Source of the DNA: Magicicada septendecula
Lineage: Eukaryota > Arthropoda > Insecta > Hemiptera > Cicadidae
Reading direction: 5' to 3'
NCBI GenBank assembly: GCA_034769895.1
Contig: CM068373.1
Span: forward strand, 201,728,134-201,792,133
DNA length: 64,000 nucleotides
A program made the translations under genes and the position numbers. Positions within the stretch are counted from its first letter, which is position 1, and the number at the start of each line of letters is the position of its first letter. Below, one piece after another: positions 40,276 through 50,400 of this stretch. The notes under the pieces were generated by a model that was not told where the DNA came from, ran no database searches, and was given only the letters and a program-made list of their open reading frames with translations.

Positions 40276-41052
40276 CTAGAAATACGCTCTCATGTAAGCG
40301 GTGCATGTGGTTCTACATAAAGGACAAGTATGTAGGGTTATGGCGCAATTCACACATGTGATAAAATGTCGACAGGGAATAAGTACAACTTCCACGTTTT
40401 GTGCGTAACAGACTTTGCACATTGTATCACGATTAGAGCTTCCTTCTATGTTTTTTATATTCTCCTTGATAGTGTCGACGCGTTGTTCGTTCTCTGCTGT
40501 CGCTATTGCTGTTGGTGCTTGCGCTTCGGTAACGATACCCAGTGCCTTGATGATAAAATTTTTATCTTTCATTAACATTACGTAAGAGCACGCAGGGAAA
40601 TGACGTGCGTGTTCCATCCAAGCATATTCTCCACGTTCCCATTTGTTTAATCCGCCTCCACAGCAAAAACAAATCACTCTATCGTTGCATCCAGTGTAAA
40701 AGAAACCCGCTTCTGATAATTCTTTAGGTGTTATCGTTAACGATACAGGCCATTCTTTAAAACTCTTTAAACGATTTTCCAAGCTTCTGTAACGCGGGTA
40801 CGGAGATGTGATTTTTTGAATTAAGATGACTTGCACTTCTTTATCGTCTGGTGATAAGGACTTGATTGTTGTTGCTGTCGCTTCACCGCATTGTTTGAAA
40901 TAGCGGTCGTTCTTGGGTTTGGTATCATCATCATCGAAATCGTGTGAAAGCATCTTGTGCGTCCTCTCGCGAGTCGTGTTGATGAAACACTGAGCAAAAA
41001 AAAAATAGGAAGAAGAGGATAATCGTTTCCCCCTCCACAAAATAAAATACAT
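40276..41052 (-). CDS. IAP (BIR-RING), copy 2
   Basis: Protein identical to that of 9934-10710 over all 258 residues, with the same preferred Met34. Zinc ligands of BIR and RING are intact. Confidence 0.93.
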   Translation of the reverse strand: MYFILWRGKRLSSSSYFFFAQCFINTTRERTHKMLSHDFDDDDTKPKNDRYFKQCGEATATTIKSLSPDDKEVQVILIQKITSPYPRYRSLENRLKSFKEWPVSLTITPKELSEAGFFYTGCNDRVICFCCGGGLNKWERGEYAWMEHARHFPACSYVMLMKDKNFIIKALGIVTEAQAPTAIATAENEQRVDTIKENIKNIEGSSNRDTMCKVCYAQNVEVVLIPCRHFITCVNCAITLHTCPLCRTTCTAYMRAYF

Positions 41053-41252
41053 GAAAAAAGATTACATTTTTTTTTTAATAAAAAAATTACATACATGTAA
41101 GTCATACATTACATTCTATTTACAGCAAATATATAAAAATTGATTACATTTTTTTTTTTTAAATAAAAATCGCATACATGTAACACATACATTACATTCT
41201 AAAAAGCAACATTATATTTACAGCAAAAAAAACAATAATTTATAGTAAATGT

Positions 41253-42494
41253 TTAATTATGTCTGCGCACTGTGTTGGATAACGGAGTGTACACGTTGAG
41301 CGAATCATGCAGTATCAAGCAGTAGGCCGCGGTCAGAGCGGGGAAATTGCTCGATGACTCGAATTCCAATCTGACGTGGACTGGTGAAGACTTGAGCGAC
41401 TCATCCTGTCTGCTACAATCGAAGACGAATAACGGTGCTTTTGCTATGAACTCAGTAGGCGTTAGAAGTACGTTGGGTTGACTTCTGTGGTAGTATGACT
41501 TTTGAAATCGTGTATACATGTCGTACAGCAATGCATAACGTCCGTTATCGATATCCAGGTTCAGGTTATCGTACGGGTAGTATTTGTCGTTCAAAAAGAG
41601 TCTCGCATTTGTCACATTGCAGTGATCGAATTCGCCGGCATGTTTTTTCAGATTATTCTTTCTGCTGGTCTGGAAGGTGAGTATCACGTACCGCGGTTTC
41701 TCCAGTTGTGTAGTTGTTTTCACTGTCCAAGTCTGTCTGTCAGTCGTTGGTAAAACCGGGTACTCGTGCAGTTTCCAACTACGAAACGGTAAGAATAGTG
41801 GTAGGTCTTTGCGTATGATATCCAATAATCGTATCCGTACTTCATTGTTCACGTACACGAACGGTATCATCCAAGAGATTTTTGTTAGTTCTATATCAGC
41901 GGTAGCGGGCGCATCCGTAGACGAGAACAGAGCGTTAACGTCAGTGGAAGTGCGTAATAGTATCAGTTCTTGTTTCATGTTTAAAATAACATGTGTGAAA
42001 TCTTCAGCAAATCCCATCAGCATCCTCAACGGTATGCAAAAGTTGAATTCATTATTTTTACCAGATGGTGTTAGCTCGTCAGCTGTAGGAGCAACCCAAC
42101 CGGCATTTTGCATCGAAACAATGTCCTGCTTGCTGGCAGATAGTATGGTTTTAATAGTGGATGTGATGCCAACACTCTTGGTACGATCTACTTCCACGCC
42201 GGCCAATTCGTAACGGATTTCTTCGAAGAGAAACGCAATCGCATTGTTTATCATTTTCACGTTCACATTACCAGTGGCAGTGGTTTTTTTGCTCAACTTG
42301 CCTTCAACGTACAGGAAACTTTCCATCGGTAAAGTGAAGACTTCCTGTTGCAGGATAGGTATGCGTATCTCATCACTATTTCCATATCGTGACGCCGACG
42401 CGTACGGTGCATGAGGATGATATTCATAATGTGTGATGTTGTCTTCAAAGAACGGCCGACGTTCAACCGATAAGACTATACCGCTGTCCGTCAT
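41253..42494 (-). CDS. Major capsid protein, copy 2
   Basis: 413 residues, differing from the first copy by two amino acids. Same 1-base spacing to the small basic gene. Confidence 0.85.
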   Translation of the reverse strand: MTDSGIVLSVERRPFFEDNITHYEYHPHAPYASASRYGNSDEIRIPILQQEVFTLPMESFLYVEGKLSKKTTATGNVNVKMINNAIAFLFEEIRYELAGVEVDRTKSVGITSTIKTILSASKQDIVSMQNAGWVAPTADELTPSGKNNEFNFCIPLRMLMGFAEDFTHVILNMKQELILLRTSTDVNALFSSTDAPATADIELTKISWMIPFVYVNNEVRIRLLDIIRKDLPLFLPFRSWKLHEYPVLPTTDRQTWTVKTTTQLEKPRYVILTFQTSRKNNLKKHAGEFDHCNVTNARLFLNDKYYPYDNLNLDIDNGRYALLYDMYTRFQKSYYHRSQPNVLLTPTEFIAKAPLFVFDCSRQDESLKSSPVHVRLEFESSSNFPALTAAYCLILHDSLNVYTPLSNTVRRHN

Positions 42495-42495
42495 G

Positions 42496-42684
42496 TTACT
42501 TGTTTCTCTTGAGTTTGAATCCTAGTGAAATCAGGTAGCGTCGGTTAGTTGCTGTTAATCGTGTCAACGACGAACGTCTACTGATACCTTTTCCAAAAGT
42601 GTTGTCCTCTTTTATCTTGTAGCGCAAGCCGTCGCTACCTCCGCTCTTCATCATCATGGAGGTTTCGGTAAAATAAATTCCCAT
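42496..42684 (-). CDS. Small basic structural protein, copy 2
   Basis: Identical 62-residue product in the same packed position between penton and hexon genes. Confidence 0.6.
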   Translation of the reverse strand: MGIYFTETSMMMKSGGSDGLRYKIKEDNTFGKGISRRSSLTRLTATNRRYLISLGFKLKRNK

Positions 42685-42689
42685 GATTA

Positions 42690-43436
42690 CTACACACGTT
42701 TCAAATGTATACGTGCGGTGATGACTTCCCCTTGAAAATTCACAATATCACCGTCCTGATCGTGTACGGACACTGTAACGTTACGCAAGTGTAGTACGTT
42801 AAGCGGAAAATAAATGACGTTTCTAGGCGTTTCGACTATCTTGAATCCTGGCTCAACTGTTGGATAGAACGAGTGCAATATATGCTCGTTTCGACCCGCC
42901 TTGTATGAACCTTGAACAGCGTTACACCTTATCTCCAAAACGTTCACTTTGTTAATGTTTACAGGCGCATCCGACGTGTGTAATATATACGCTTCTAACT
43001 TGCGGCTCTTGGAAAAACCCAACATGGTACCGATCGTGTGTTCTGTACATCCGAAATCGATATCATATGAACAATAAATTTCACATTTCAATGTGTTGTT
43101 GTTGGGTCGTAGAGAAAATTTCGGGTCTGCTAGTTCTTTTTTCAGGTACGTTTCAATATCACTGATTTCATACACACCGGTCGGTATATTGACAGGGTCT
43201 AACGTTTTACGTGCTCCCTTTAGTACAGGAAAGACATTGTTTTTTCCACTCTCCACGTTCGGTATAGAGTTGTACGTGGTAAAGTCCAGCAGTCCTGCGT
43301 ACCATTCACCGTCCGTCAATTCAAGCGGTGGAAAAAAGTCACAAACCAGTGCGCTCGGATCCGTTCCTGTGACGGTGACCGTAAGCGAAGACATCTTGTA
43401 GTTTACTGATCGTTCGATGTCAAAAACTCTAAACAT
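42690..43436 (-). CDS. Penton protein, copy 2
   Basis: Identical to the 248-residue product at 12348-13094; Met15 remains the likelier start. Confidence 0.82.
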   Translation of the reverse strand: MFRVFDIERSVNYKMSSLTVTVTGTDPSALVCDFFPPLELTDGEWYAGLLDFTTYNSIPNVESGKNNVFPVLKGARKTLDPVNIPTGVYEISDIETYLKKELADPKFSLRPNNNTLKCEIYCSYDIDFGCTEHTIGTMLGFSKSRKLEAYILHTSDAPVNINKVNVLEIRCNAVQGSYKAGRNEHILHSFYPTVEPGFKIVETPRNVIYFPLNVLHLRNVTVSVHDQDGDIVNFQGEVITARIHLKRV

Positions 43437-43762
43437 AAATGTCCGCAGATGACTGTATCCGACGGCTGTTTTCGCATGTAATTGTAATGAACGTCGGTCA
43501 CGTTCGATCCAAAGTACCGCATTAGCTCGACAGGTGGACGTAGATTGCCGAATCCATCAAAGTACCAGACTCTGTCGCCTCGCTTCTTGTAGCATACCCA
43601 GTGCGTGCCCGGTCCGCTAGCATCGTCCAGATTCACGATCGCACTTTCGTTCACCCACGGTGATGTACTAGGAAGTGCGTCGCGCATGTACACACCTCTG
43701 AAATAGGGTATACGCAATCGTTTCGTGTACTCATAAAGATCATGATCGGTCAATGCACGCAC
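43403..43762 (-). CDS. Adenain-type protease, copy 2
   Basis: Identical 119 residues with the His, Asp, Gln and Cys positions kept. Confidence 0.92.
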   Translation of the reverse strand: MRALTDHDLYEYTKRLRIPYFRGVYMRDALPSTSPWVNESAIVNLDDASGPGTHWVCYKKRGDRVWYFDGFGNLRPPVELMRYFGSNVTDVHYNYMRKQPSDTVICGHLCLEFLTSNDQ

Positions 43763-43773
43763 GGGTATTTTGA

Positions 43774-44418
43774 TTAGTTTTTTCGGTACGGTCGAAGATA
43801 GAGTCCTGAAGCCTTTTTACCGCCACTCCTTCTTCGTCGTTTTCCTGTCCCTGTTGTCGTCGTCCTCCTCCTCTTCCTGATTATCGTGCGTCGAACCGGC
43901 TTGCGTCGTCTGGTGCGACGTCGACGTTTACGCACACCACCACCACCACTACAGCATTGCCCGCTGCCTAACGCAGATTTCACCTTCATTGCTGCTGCTA
44001 CGGCTGCTGCGTACGCTCTTTCACTGATGCCTGAATTCAAAGCTTTAACTCGTTCCCACGCTTTACCGGCTAGCACACGATCCGCTAAACCTCGTCGTTC
44101 GTTGTCCTTGTACTTGCTGTAAGCGATATCGTGTTCGCGACAGGCTTCGTCCAACTCGTTGATTCCTCGATCACCACGACTCAATCTCTCCTCTAGTTTC
44201 GTTCCTGGTCCGCAGAACCTGTAGCCAGGCAGATGTAGTTCTACCGGTAATACGTCCACCGCTCGATTGATCAGTGTAGGTACTGACTTCGCGACGAATG
44301 GTACCGCGCTTTTAACTATTTTTCCGATAAGACCACGCCCCCCTTTTTTTTTATCAACACGGCTACGTAGTTCATACATGACTACTGTTTCGTTTGCTCT
44401 CGATAAAGAGATCTCCAA
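43774..44418 (-). CDS. Phospholipase A2-like protein, copy 2
   Basis: One amino-acid difference, downstream of the catalytic His-Asp pair, which is unchanged along with the calcium loop. Confidence 0.88.
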   Translation of the reverse strand: MEISLSRANETVVMYELRSRVDKKKGGRGLIGKIVKSAVPFVAKSVPTLINRAVDVLPVELHLPGYRFCGPGTKLEERLSRGDRGINELDEACREHDIAYSKYKDNERRGLADRVLAGKAWERVKALNSGISERAYAAAVAAAMKVKSALGSGQCCSGGGGVRKRRRRTRRRKPVRRTIIRKRRRTTTTGTGKRRRRSGGKKASGLYLRPYRKN

Positions 44419-45359
44419 TCTTGCTCGTTGTTGGATTTGTCCAGATCACTAATCAACACGCTCGTCTCCGTCTTGTTCATAAGTAGTAAGTCTGCCTCTT
44501 CGGCACCAAGTGAAGTACGCGCTGCGCGTGTATGCAATTTATAGATATACGATACCACTTTCTCCCAACGATGTTGGAACACTTTTGCGAGTTTGTACGT
44601 TTCGCTCTTCGCGTACCGCTTCACGTCCTCCAATTGACGCGCGTTCACTGCATCTGTGGCCCGTGCGCCACCATCGCCAACGTTTAGAATGGTTTTTCCT
44701 TGTGCGTTGAAATAAGCATCGTTTACCGCGGTGATTGTGTGTCGGTTCAAAAATTCCAAATTCACTGCATCCTTGTTGTTCATGGGTGGAGCTAACTGTG
44801 TTATCCGCACATTGCCGACCATTAGGTTAGAGTTCGTATCCTTCGGTATGATTTTCGAGTCCACGTATATTTTGGTCGCGGCGTCTCTCGCACGAATCGG
44901 TTCCCTCAGAGACTGTATGCGATGGTCTCGTGCGTCGACGACAGCCCCGTTCTTCTTGTTCGGTACCAATTGTGTGAAACGTAAGCACGAGTAGTCTACG
45001 TACTGCTTGTTGACAGCGTCCGCGAGATCGACAGGAGCGCCGACGTTGACGAGCTTACGACCTTTCGCATCTATTCCTTGCGCCGCCGTCGACGAATCGC
45101 CAGCTAACAGACAATTGTCACGCACAAAGCGCAGTGAAACTGCATCGCTATCATCGCGCGGTTCGCCCAAATTATGTATTTTTTTTCCCGCTACATCAAA
45201 GTGTCCGTCCCCGGTCATTGTGATACCAATATCCTCTCGCAGACTGCGTCGCGTCTCTCTTCGCGCTCTGACAGCGCTCTGGTGTCTACCAAACTTGTCG
45301 ACACTCATCTCGTGAATGATGCGCCTCGTTCGTTGTGCACGGCATTTATACGTATTCAC
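44382..45359 (-). CDS. Fibre-like repeat protein, copy 2
   Basis: Identical 325-residue product with all repeats, overlapping both neighbours as in copy 1. Confidence 0.72.
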   Translation of the reverse strand: MNTYKCRAQRTRRIIHEMSVDKFGRHQSAVRARRETRRSLREDIGITMTGDGHFDVAGKKIHNLGEPRDDSDAVSLRFVRDNCLLAGDSSTAAQGIDAKGRKLVNVGAPVDLADAVNKQYVDYSCLRFTQLVPNKKNGAVVDARDHRIQSLREPIRARDAATKIYVDSKIIPKDTNSNLMVGNVRITQLAPPMNNKDAVNLEFLNRHTITAVNDAYFNAQGKTILNVGDGGARATDAVNARQLEDVKRYAKSETYKLAKVFQHRWEKVVSYIYKLHTRAARTSLGAEEADLLLMNKTETSVLISDLDKSNNEQDWRSLYREQTKQ

Positions 45360-46899
45360 GTAATAAATCGATTAGTTTTGATACGATCGTACTGTCTATG
45401 CATTTTATTCCGACAACGGATAGTGCGTCGTTATGTTTTCCTTTTACAATCGTATCTAGAAATTCATCGTACACGTATACGTGTGTGTCTTTGAAGAAAT
45501 ACATTTTTCCGTCGATATATCGGACCGCACTATCAACGGCTTCTGGTAAGCCGACAAAACGATCTTTAACATAACCATGTTTCTTGATCGTGAACGTGCA
45601 CTCGTCTATCTCACTGTAATACATATCGTTGTACAACAGAAGAGTTCGACCCGTGTACGTGTGTATTGCAGCGTTTATTTTCGTCATCGTGCGAACACCG
45701 AGCGTTGTGATTGAACGCGGATACCCGTTCACCGGCTGCAGACTGTGTATATCAAACATGTATACATAGTTGTCTACGAAAAGCACCACTTCTTCGGTCC
45801 GCGGTCTCTGGTACATTGCCGAAACGTTGGTGAACGTCGGCGGTAAGAAAGTCAACCAATCCGTTAACAGAAGCGGACTCTCGCCCGTTCGCTTCGACTC
45901 GATATCCAATGTCCACAAAAAGTTATCGTGCACGATATACAGATGTCTGTTGATTATTAAAAATTGGTTAACGTTCTTTAGTTGACATAAATCCGTTGTC
46001 GTCCGCAAGGTCTCGTTCGTTGTCGGTGTCGTCGTCGTCGTTGACGTCGTCGTCGACGTTGACGTTGTCGTCGACGTCGTAGCGGGCGGCGGCGGCGGCT
46101 TCCCGTACAAGCGTTGAATGCCTCTTATATCGTCGTCTCTCAGGTCGAACGGTCCGTCCGAGCGTGGTACGTAGAACGGGTACATGATCGAATCCCTCTC
46201 GAGGGAATGTGACAGTCCTAACGCGTGTCCGATTTCGTGCGTTAGCACCTGAAGAAAACTGGTCTGATCGTCCGGTATTTCGGTTGCGTTTGTATAATTC
46301 CACGACTCGTAGTAGTCCATATGTATTTCAGTAGTGTTATACGGTAAATCGGGCGGGTAGTAAGCGTGAGCGAGTATACCTCCTCGTCCGTCCAAATCGT
46401 ACCCGCAGATCGTGCACCTGGAAGTCAGACACCTGTGTTTAAAATATTTCATAGCGATAACCATGTCTGCGTTTATGTCGTTGGGTCGATATTCGAATTC
46501 CAGATTCGAATGTTTCTGCCACACAGCGAACGCTTGTCGCGACGCTTCGATAGCGCTGACGCTACCGTGAAAGAATCGCCACGACAGACGTTTCTTGGCC
46601 CACGGCGTTCGTAAGGTGTACGACACGAAATCTTCGTTACCACATCTCCGCGCACGCATCAGATTCATCGTTTCATTGTTCAATTCTCCATTTACGGTTA
46701 AATTGTAATTCACTTGAAACGTGCGAAGGTAGGCGTCCATATCGATGGTAGTGTTGTCCGTGAGTCGTAAACTATCGTCGGGCACGTATCCGTATCGCAC
46801 CAAATAATCTATAGCGAAATCTACATCGTTAGCGTTAACGGACGATGCGACGACGACGGCACTTGTGCACGCAATAATAAACAGTAGCACGATATCCAT
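45346..46899 (-). CDS. Secreted matrix metalloproteinase, copy 2
   Basis: Identical 517-residue product: signal peptide, cysteine switch, zinc site, Met-turn and hemopexin-like domain all present. Confidence 0.93.
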   Translation of the reverse strand: MDIVLLFIIACTSAVVVASSVNANDVDFAIDYLVRYGYVPDDSLRLTDNTTIDMDAYLRTFQVNYNLTVNGELNNETMNLMRARRCGNEDFVSYTLRTPWAKKRLSWRFFHGSVSAIEASRQAFAVWQKHSNLEFEYRPNDINADMVIAMKYFKHRCLTSRCTICGYDLDGRGGILAHAYYPPDLPYNTTEIHMDYYESWNYTNATEIPDDQTSFLQVLTHEIGHALGLSHSLERDSIMYPFYVPRSDGPFDLRDDDIRGIQRLYGKPPPPPATTSTTTSTSTTTSTTTTTPTTNETLRTTTDLCQLKNVNQFLIINRHLYIVHDNFLWTLDIESKRTGESPLLLTDWLTFLPPTFTNVSAMYQRPRTEEVVLFVDNYVYMFDIHSLQPVNGYPRSITTLGVRTMTKINAAIHTYTGRTLLLYNDMYYSEIDECTFTIKKHGYVKDRFVGLPEAVDSAVRYIDGKMYFFKDTHVYVYDEFLDTIVKGKHNDALSVVGIKCIDSTIVSKLIDLLREYV

Positions 46900-47068
46900 G
46901 TTGTCACAACCAAACGTGGAATGTCCCCCGGTGCGTGTACGACAGTATTATTTATACTTTATCGGCTTTCAGAATCGAATAGGGAGCACATGGCATTAAC
47001 GAGTCCTTTAAGATCGATTCCATGCTGCTGCTGCTGCTAATGTCAGATGATGATATATACCGCTCTTG

Positions 47069-48106
47069 TTATACGATTATGTCTGCTTCACGTAGTTCTT
47101 CCACTATGGAGACGATTTCGTTCGTGTGCCCACTGTTTCCAACACGTTGTGATGCCATTAACAGTCGCAATCTGTCCACCAGTTCGTTCGGATCGTCCCA
47201 GTGCACGTAATCGATTTTGTCTTTTTTTCTCGTTAGCGTCATATACGATGTATCAATATTATTATGCCCCTGTCCTGTACGTTTCGGTGGAAACAGTTGC
47301 GATATTATTCGTTTATACTTTACACCTCTGTTCGCGTTCACCTGTGCGTTCGCTAAGTAATACTGCTTATGCGCGTTGGTGTTACGCAGTATATCTTTGT
47401 ACGCTTTCAGATCTGATTCCTTGTAAATATTTTCATTAGGATGCTTCATGAATACAAGTTCGTAGAGTCCAGGTGTACCTTTGTATCGTTTACCGTTGAT
47501 AAGAATCGTATCGTCCTTATCGATTTCGAACTGTGAATCACCAATCATCCATTTTCCGTTTTCATGTCTTACACCGTACGTATAGTCCATCAGACGATCG
47601 CGTTCGGACGAAACGATCATACGCATGTACTTGTTCGCTAACGATTCACTGTCGTATTTGTCCTGAAAATATCTACGCCCTTCACGTCTTCCTTCCGGTG
47701 TGTCTAACATTTTTTCAATGTTTTGACTAGGATCGTCCTCATCGTCATCACCTGATGTTTCGGCTATCACGGGTGTTTTCAGGAAAGACGGTTTCGTTCG
47801 GGAACGAAGTGGTGTTCCTACATCGCTCTTACTAATTGCATCTAATGGATCCTCTTCTTCTTCTTCTTCCTCTTCTTCTTCTTGTTTCATTTTTTTCACT
47901 CTTATCGGCTTTTCATTTGTTGTTTTACGTTTATTTTCAAGCAATGCTTGCGAAATATTTTGTAACGGTTCCAGAATCGGTTTGTAACTTTTGGATAACG
48001 TTGCTTCTTCTTCACGAATACCATGTTTTAACGCACGGTATTTCTTCCGTATGTCATCACTGATCGTGTCGATATCACGTGCTAATCGTTTTTTCTTGTC
48101 ATCCAT
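47069..48106 (-). CDS. DUF8207-like protein, copy 2
   Basis: 345 residues with a single amino-acid change in the charged N-terminal part; the conserved C-terminal domain is unchanged. Confidence 0.82.
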   Translation of the reverse strand: MDDKKKRLARDIDTISDDIRKKYRALKHGIREEEATLSKSYKPILEPLQNISQALLENKRKTTNEKPIRVKKMKQEEEEEEEEEEDPLDAISKSDVGTPLRSRTKPSFLKTPVIAETSGDDDEDDPSQNIEKMLDTPEGRREGRRYFQDKYDSESLANKYMRMIVSSERDRLMDYTYGVRHENGKWMIGDSQFEIDKDDTILINGKRYKGTPGLYELVFMKHPNENIYKESDLKAYKDILRNTNAHKQYYLANAQVNANRGVKYKRIISQLFPPKRTGQGHNNIDTSYMTLTRKKDKIDYVHWDDPNELVDRLRLLMASQRVGNSGHTNEIVSIVEELREADIIV

Positions 48107-48188
48107 TTCGATAAACGGTAGTACGACAACTAAAGTCGTTGACAGCAGGACACGTGTATTTAGCTAAACTTTTGACAATTTTTTTTGT

Positions 48189-49259
48189 TTAATCGTTAGG
48201 TGCGACTACTATGAAACGATCGAAACCGACTCTGTACCTACCGGTGTCGATAGAAGAATCCTTGTCCACAACGAGAAAGCCATAACGATCTTTCCACGCT
48301 TCAGCGCACATGTTCTTAAACGTGTCATATTTCATGTCCGTGTTGACATGATCGTTATACACATGCTTCAAGTTGCGATCGTCCTGTTTGAACAATACTA
48401 TTAGATTGGCATTATCACGAACCAACTGTTTTGGCACTTGACTGTACGTCTGACAAAGGTAAAACGCGTCCACACCGCTGTGACGTCCCATAGAGAAATA
48501 CTTGCGTATATTGTGTTGTCTTTCACAAGACACGTCATCGAACACCATAATAGAATCAGGATCGACCTCGTCGGGAGGCGGTACCTCTTCGTTATCGTTG
48601 TAGGCGTGATAACCCATTCCTTCGTTGGAAAGTTGTGTCATCAAGGTCTCCAGCATCTGATATTTGGGTTGAAATAGTGATTTAGAAAACACGTATAAGT
48701 TCGCGAATCTTAATCCGTTTACATCGAACAACAGGTTGAACATGACGTTTGTCTTCCCGCACGCAGAAGGTCCGCAGATGATCGAACGAACGGTATCGGG
48801 CAGAAGACATCCGTGTTTACGTTTTTTCTGCCACAACCACCCCCACCACCATCGCTGCACAATTTCGAATAGTCCACGTCCTTTATTTTTAATCTGTGCG
48901 CTTGTTGCAATATTTTCATGTTGACGTTCCGTGCACAGTCTATTTAATAGTCGCACTATATTGCAGCAGTCGGTAGATATGTAACTGCATACACAAGTGT
49001 CCGGACCCGTTTCACAGTTCGGATCCGACCAAACACATTCTTTGTAGTGATCGAATCCGGTACCACTTGGTACTATTTCGTTAAGACGGAATCTCTTCAC
49101 ACGATTGATAACCCGTTGCCAGTACTCGTGCACTGTCAAGATCCTACGCATGCGTTCAACGTCGTTTGCAGTCGTGTTCACGATGTACTCATCGTAACCA
49201 GGATGTGACACAATGTCTTTTACACTGTACACAGCGTGCATGTTGTCATCATAACGCAT
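48189..49259 (-). CDS. Packaging ATPase, copy 2
   Basis: Identical 356-residue product; Walker A and B kept. Confidence 0.93.
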   Translation of the reverse strand: MRYDDNMHAVYSVKDIVSHPGYDEYIVNTTANDVERMRRILTVHEYWQRVINRVKRFRLNEIVPSGTGFDHYKECVWSDPNCETGPDTCVCSYISTDCCNIVRLLNRLCTERQHENIATSAQIKNKGRGLFEIVQRWWWGWLWQKKRKHGCLLPDTVRSIICGPSACGKTNVMFNLLFDVNGLRFANLYVFSKSLFQPKYQMLETLMTQLSNEGMGYHAYNDNEEVPPPDEVDPDSIMVFDDVSCERQHNIRKYFSMGRHSGVDAFYLCQTYSQVPKQLVRDNANLIVLFKQDDRNLKHVYNDHVNTDMKYDTFKNMCAEAWKDRYGFLVVDKDSSIDTGRYRVGFDRFIVVAPND

Positions 49260-49298
49260 CGATGCATACTGGTTCTATTTCCATGAGTCGAATAGTTG

Positions 49299-50282
49299 TT
49301 ATAGCAAGTTCTTCTTGTGTATCCACGAATCGTGTTTACCATCGAATCCTAACCATCTGACTTTTACACGATCGCCTTTACGTTGTACAATCTTTTCTAC
49401 CAAGTACACGTCACCAACGTTCGATTTACTGATTTCATGTTCATAAAAACCACCTTCCAACACTTCTCCTGTATGATCCTTTAGCGAATAGGTAATGGGT
49501 ACGCTGCCGGTACGCACCGAATGAACGAGAAATATCTCGTTTGTCCAATTTGGTGTGTATCCTTTGGCGAATGTCATTTTGTGTTTGCTTATACGCACAC
49601 GATCGCCTACTTTGAATTTCGGTCGTTTATAAACGATGCTCCTCGCTGTGTTCACACGAATCCTTTGTAGCACTGTACGTTCGTTGGATTCTTTCACCTG
49701 ACACGGTTTCATTCCAATCGTTCTGTGCACGCTGTTGTTGTACGTGCTGACTAGTTCCGGCAACATATCCAACCAACGATAATGACCTTGTTCACTGAAC
49801 GCACGATACATGTGCGTTTTCAACGTACGGTTAAAACGTTCCACAATGGAGGCCTTTTTTTCACTATACGTGGAATAGAGTGTGATACCGTATCTGCTCA
49901 GCAATTTTTGTACGCTACTGTTATAGTACTCTTTCCCGTTGTCTGTCTGCAGATATTTCATTTTATTAGCACGAAGAATCGGTTCCAGAGCTCGTGCGAC
50001 CTCTACGCCCGTTTTTGTTTTCAACGGAACAGCGTACGCGTACTTGCTAAACGCGTTAATGATTGTCATAAGGTACTTGAATCCCTTGTTCACCTTCGCG
50101 TGCGGTATCATCTCTACCAGGTCCGCTTGGTACAAGTCGTGAAGTCCCTTTAACTCCACCGCACGTCTCGGAAAATTCCTTCTTACCGGTCTGTGCAACT
50201 CCTTCGCGATAGTCTTGCGAACGCTCTGCTGTATGTTCTTCACCTGTCGTTTCATTCTCATATCGTACGAACTGTGATTCAC
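49299..50282 (-). CDS. Chromodomain integrase, copy 2
   Basis: One amino-acid difference outside the catalytic acids and the chromodomain. Confidence 0.95.
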   Translation of the reverse strand: MNHSSYDMRMKRQVKNIQQSVRKTIAKELHRPVRRNFPRRAVELKGLHDLYQADLVEMIPHAKVNKGFKYLMTIINAFSKYAYAVPLKTKTGVEVARALEPILRANKMKYLQTDNGKEYYNSSVQKLLSRYGITLYSTYSEKKASIVERFNRTLKTHMYRAFSEQGHYRWLDMLPELVSTYNNSVHRTIGMKPCQVKESNERTVLQRIRVNTARSIVYKRPKFKVGDRVRISKHKMTFAKGYTPNWTNEIFLVHSVRTGSVPITYSLKDHTGEVLEGGFYEHEISKSNVGDVYLVEKIVQRKGDRVKVRWLGFDGKHDSWIHKKNLL

Positions 50283-50394
50283 AATACGTCGGAACGTGGT
50301 AAAGCGTTAACTCAGTGCTGAATGTAACTCTCCTCGGTACCGTTCTGGTACGTCTGCTTTCCATCGCGTGACTGTAGTAAGATTTCCACTCCAC
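50056..50394 (-). CDS. RVxF small protein, copy 2
   Basis: Identical 112-residue product, including the PP1-docking-like segment. Being duplicated so recently, its conservation here is no independent evidence of function. Confidence 0.45.
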   Translation of the reverse strand: MEWKSYYSHAMESRRTRTVPRRVTFSTELTLYHVPTYCESQFVRYENETTGEEHTAERSQDYREGVAQTGKKEFSETCGGVKGTSRLVPSGPGRDDTAREGEQGIQVPYDNH

Positions 50395-50400
50395 GTCCAG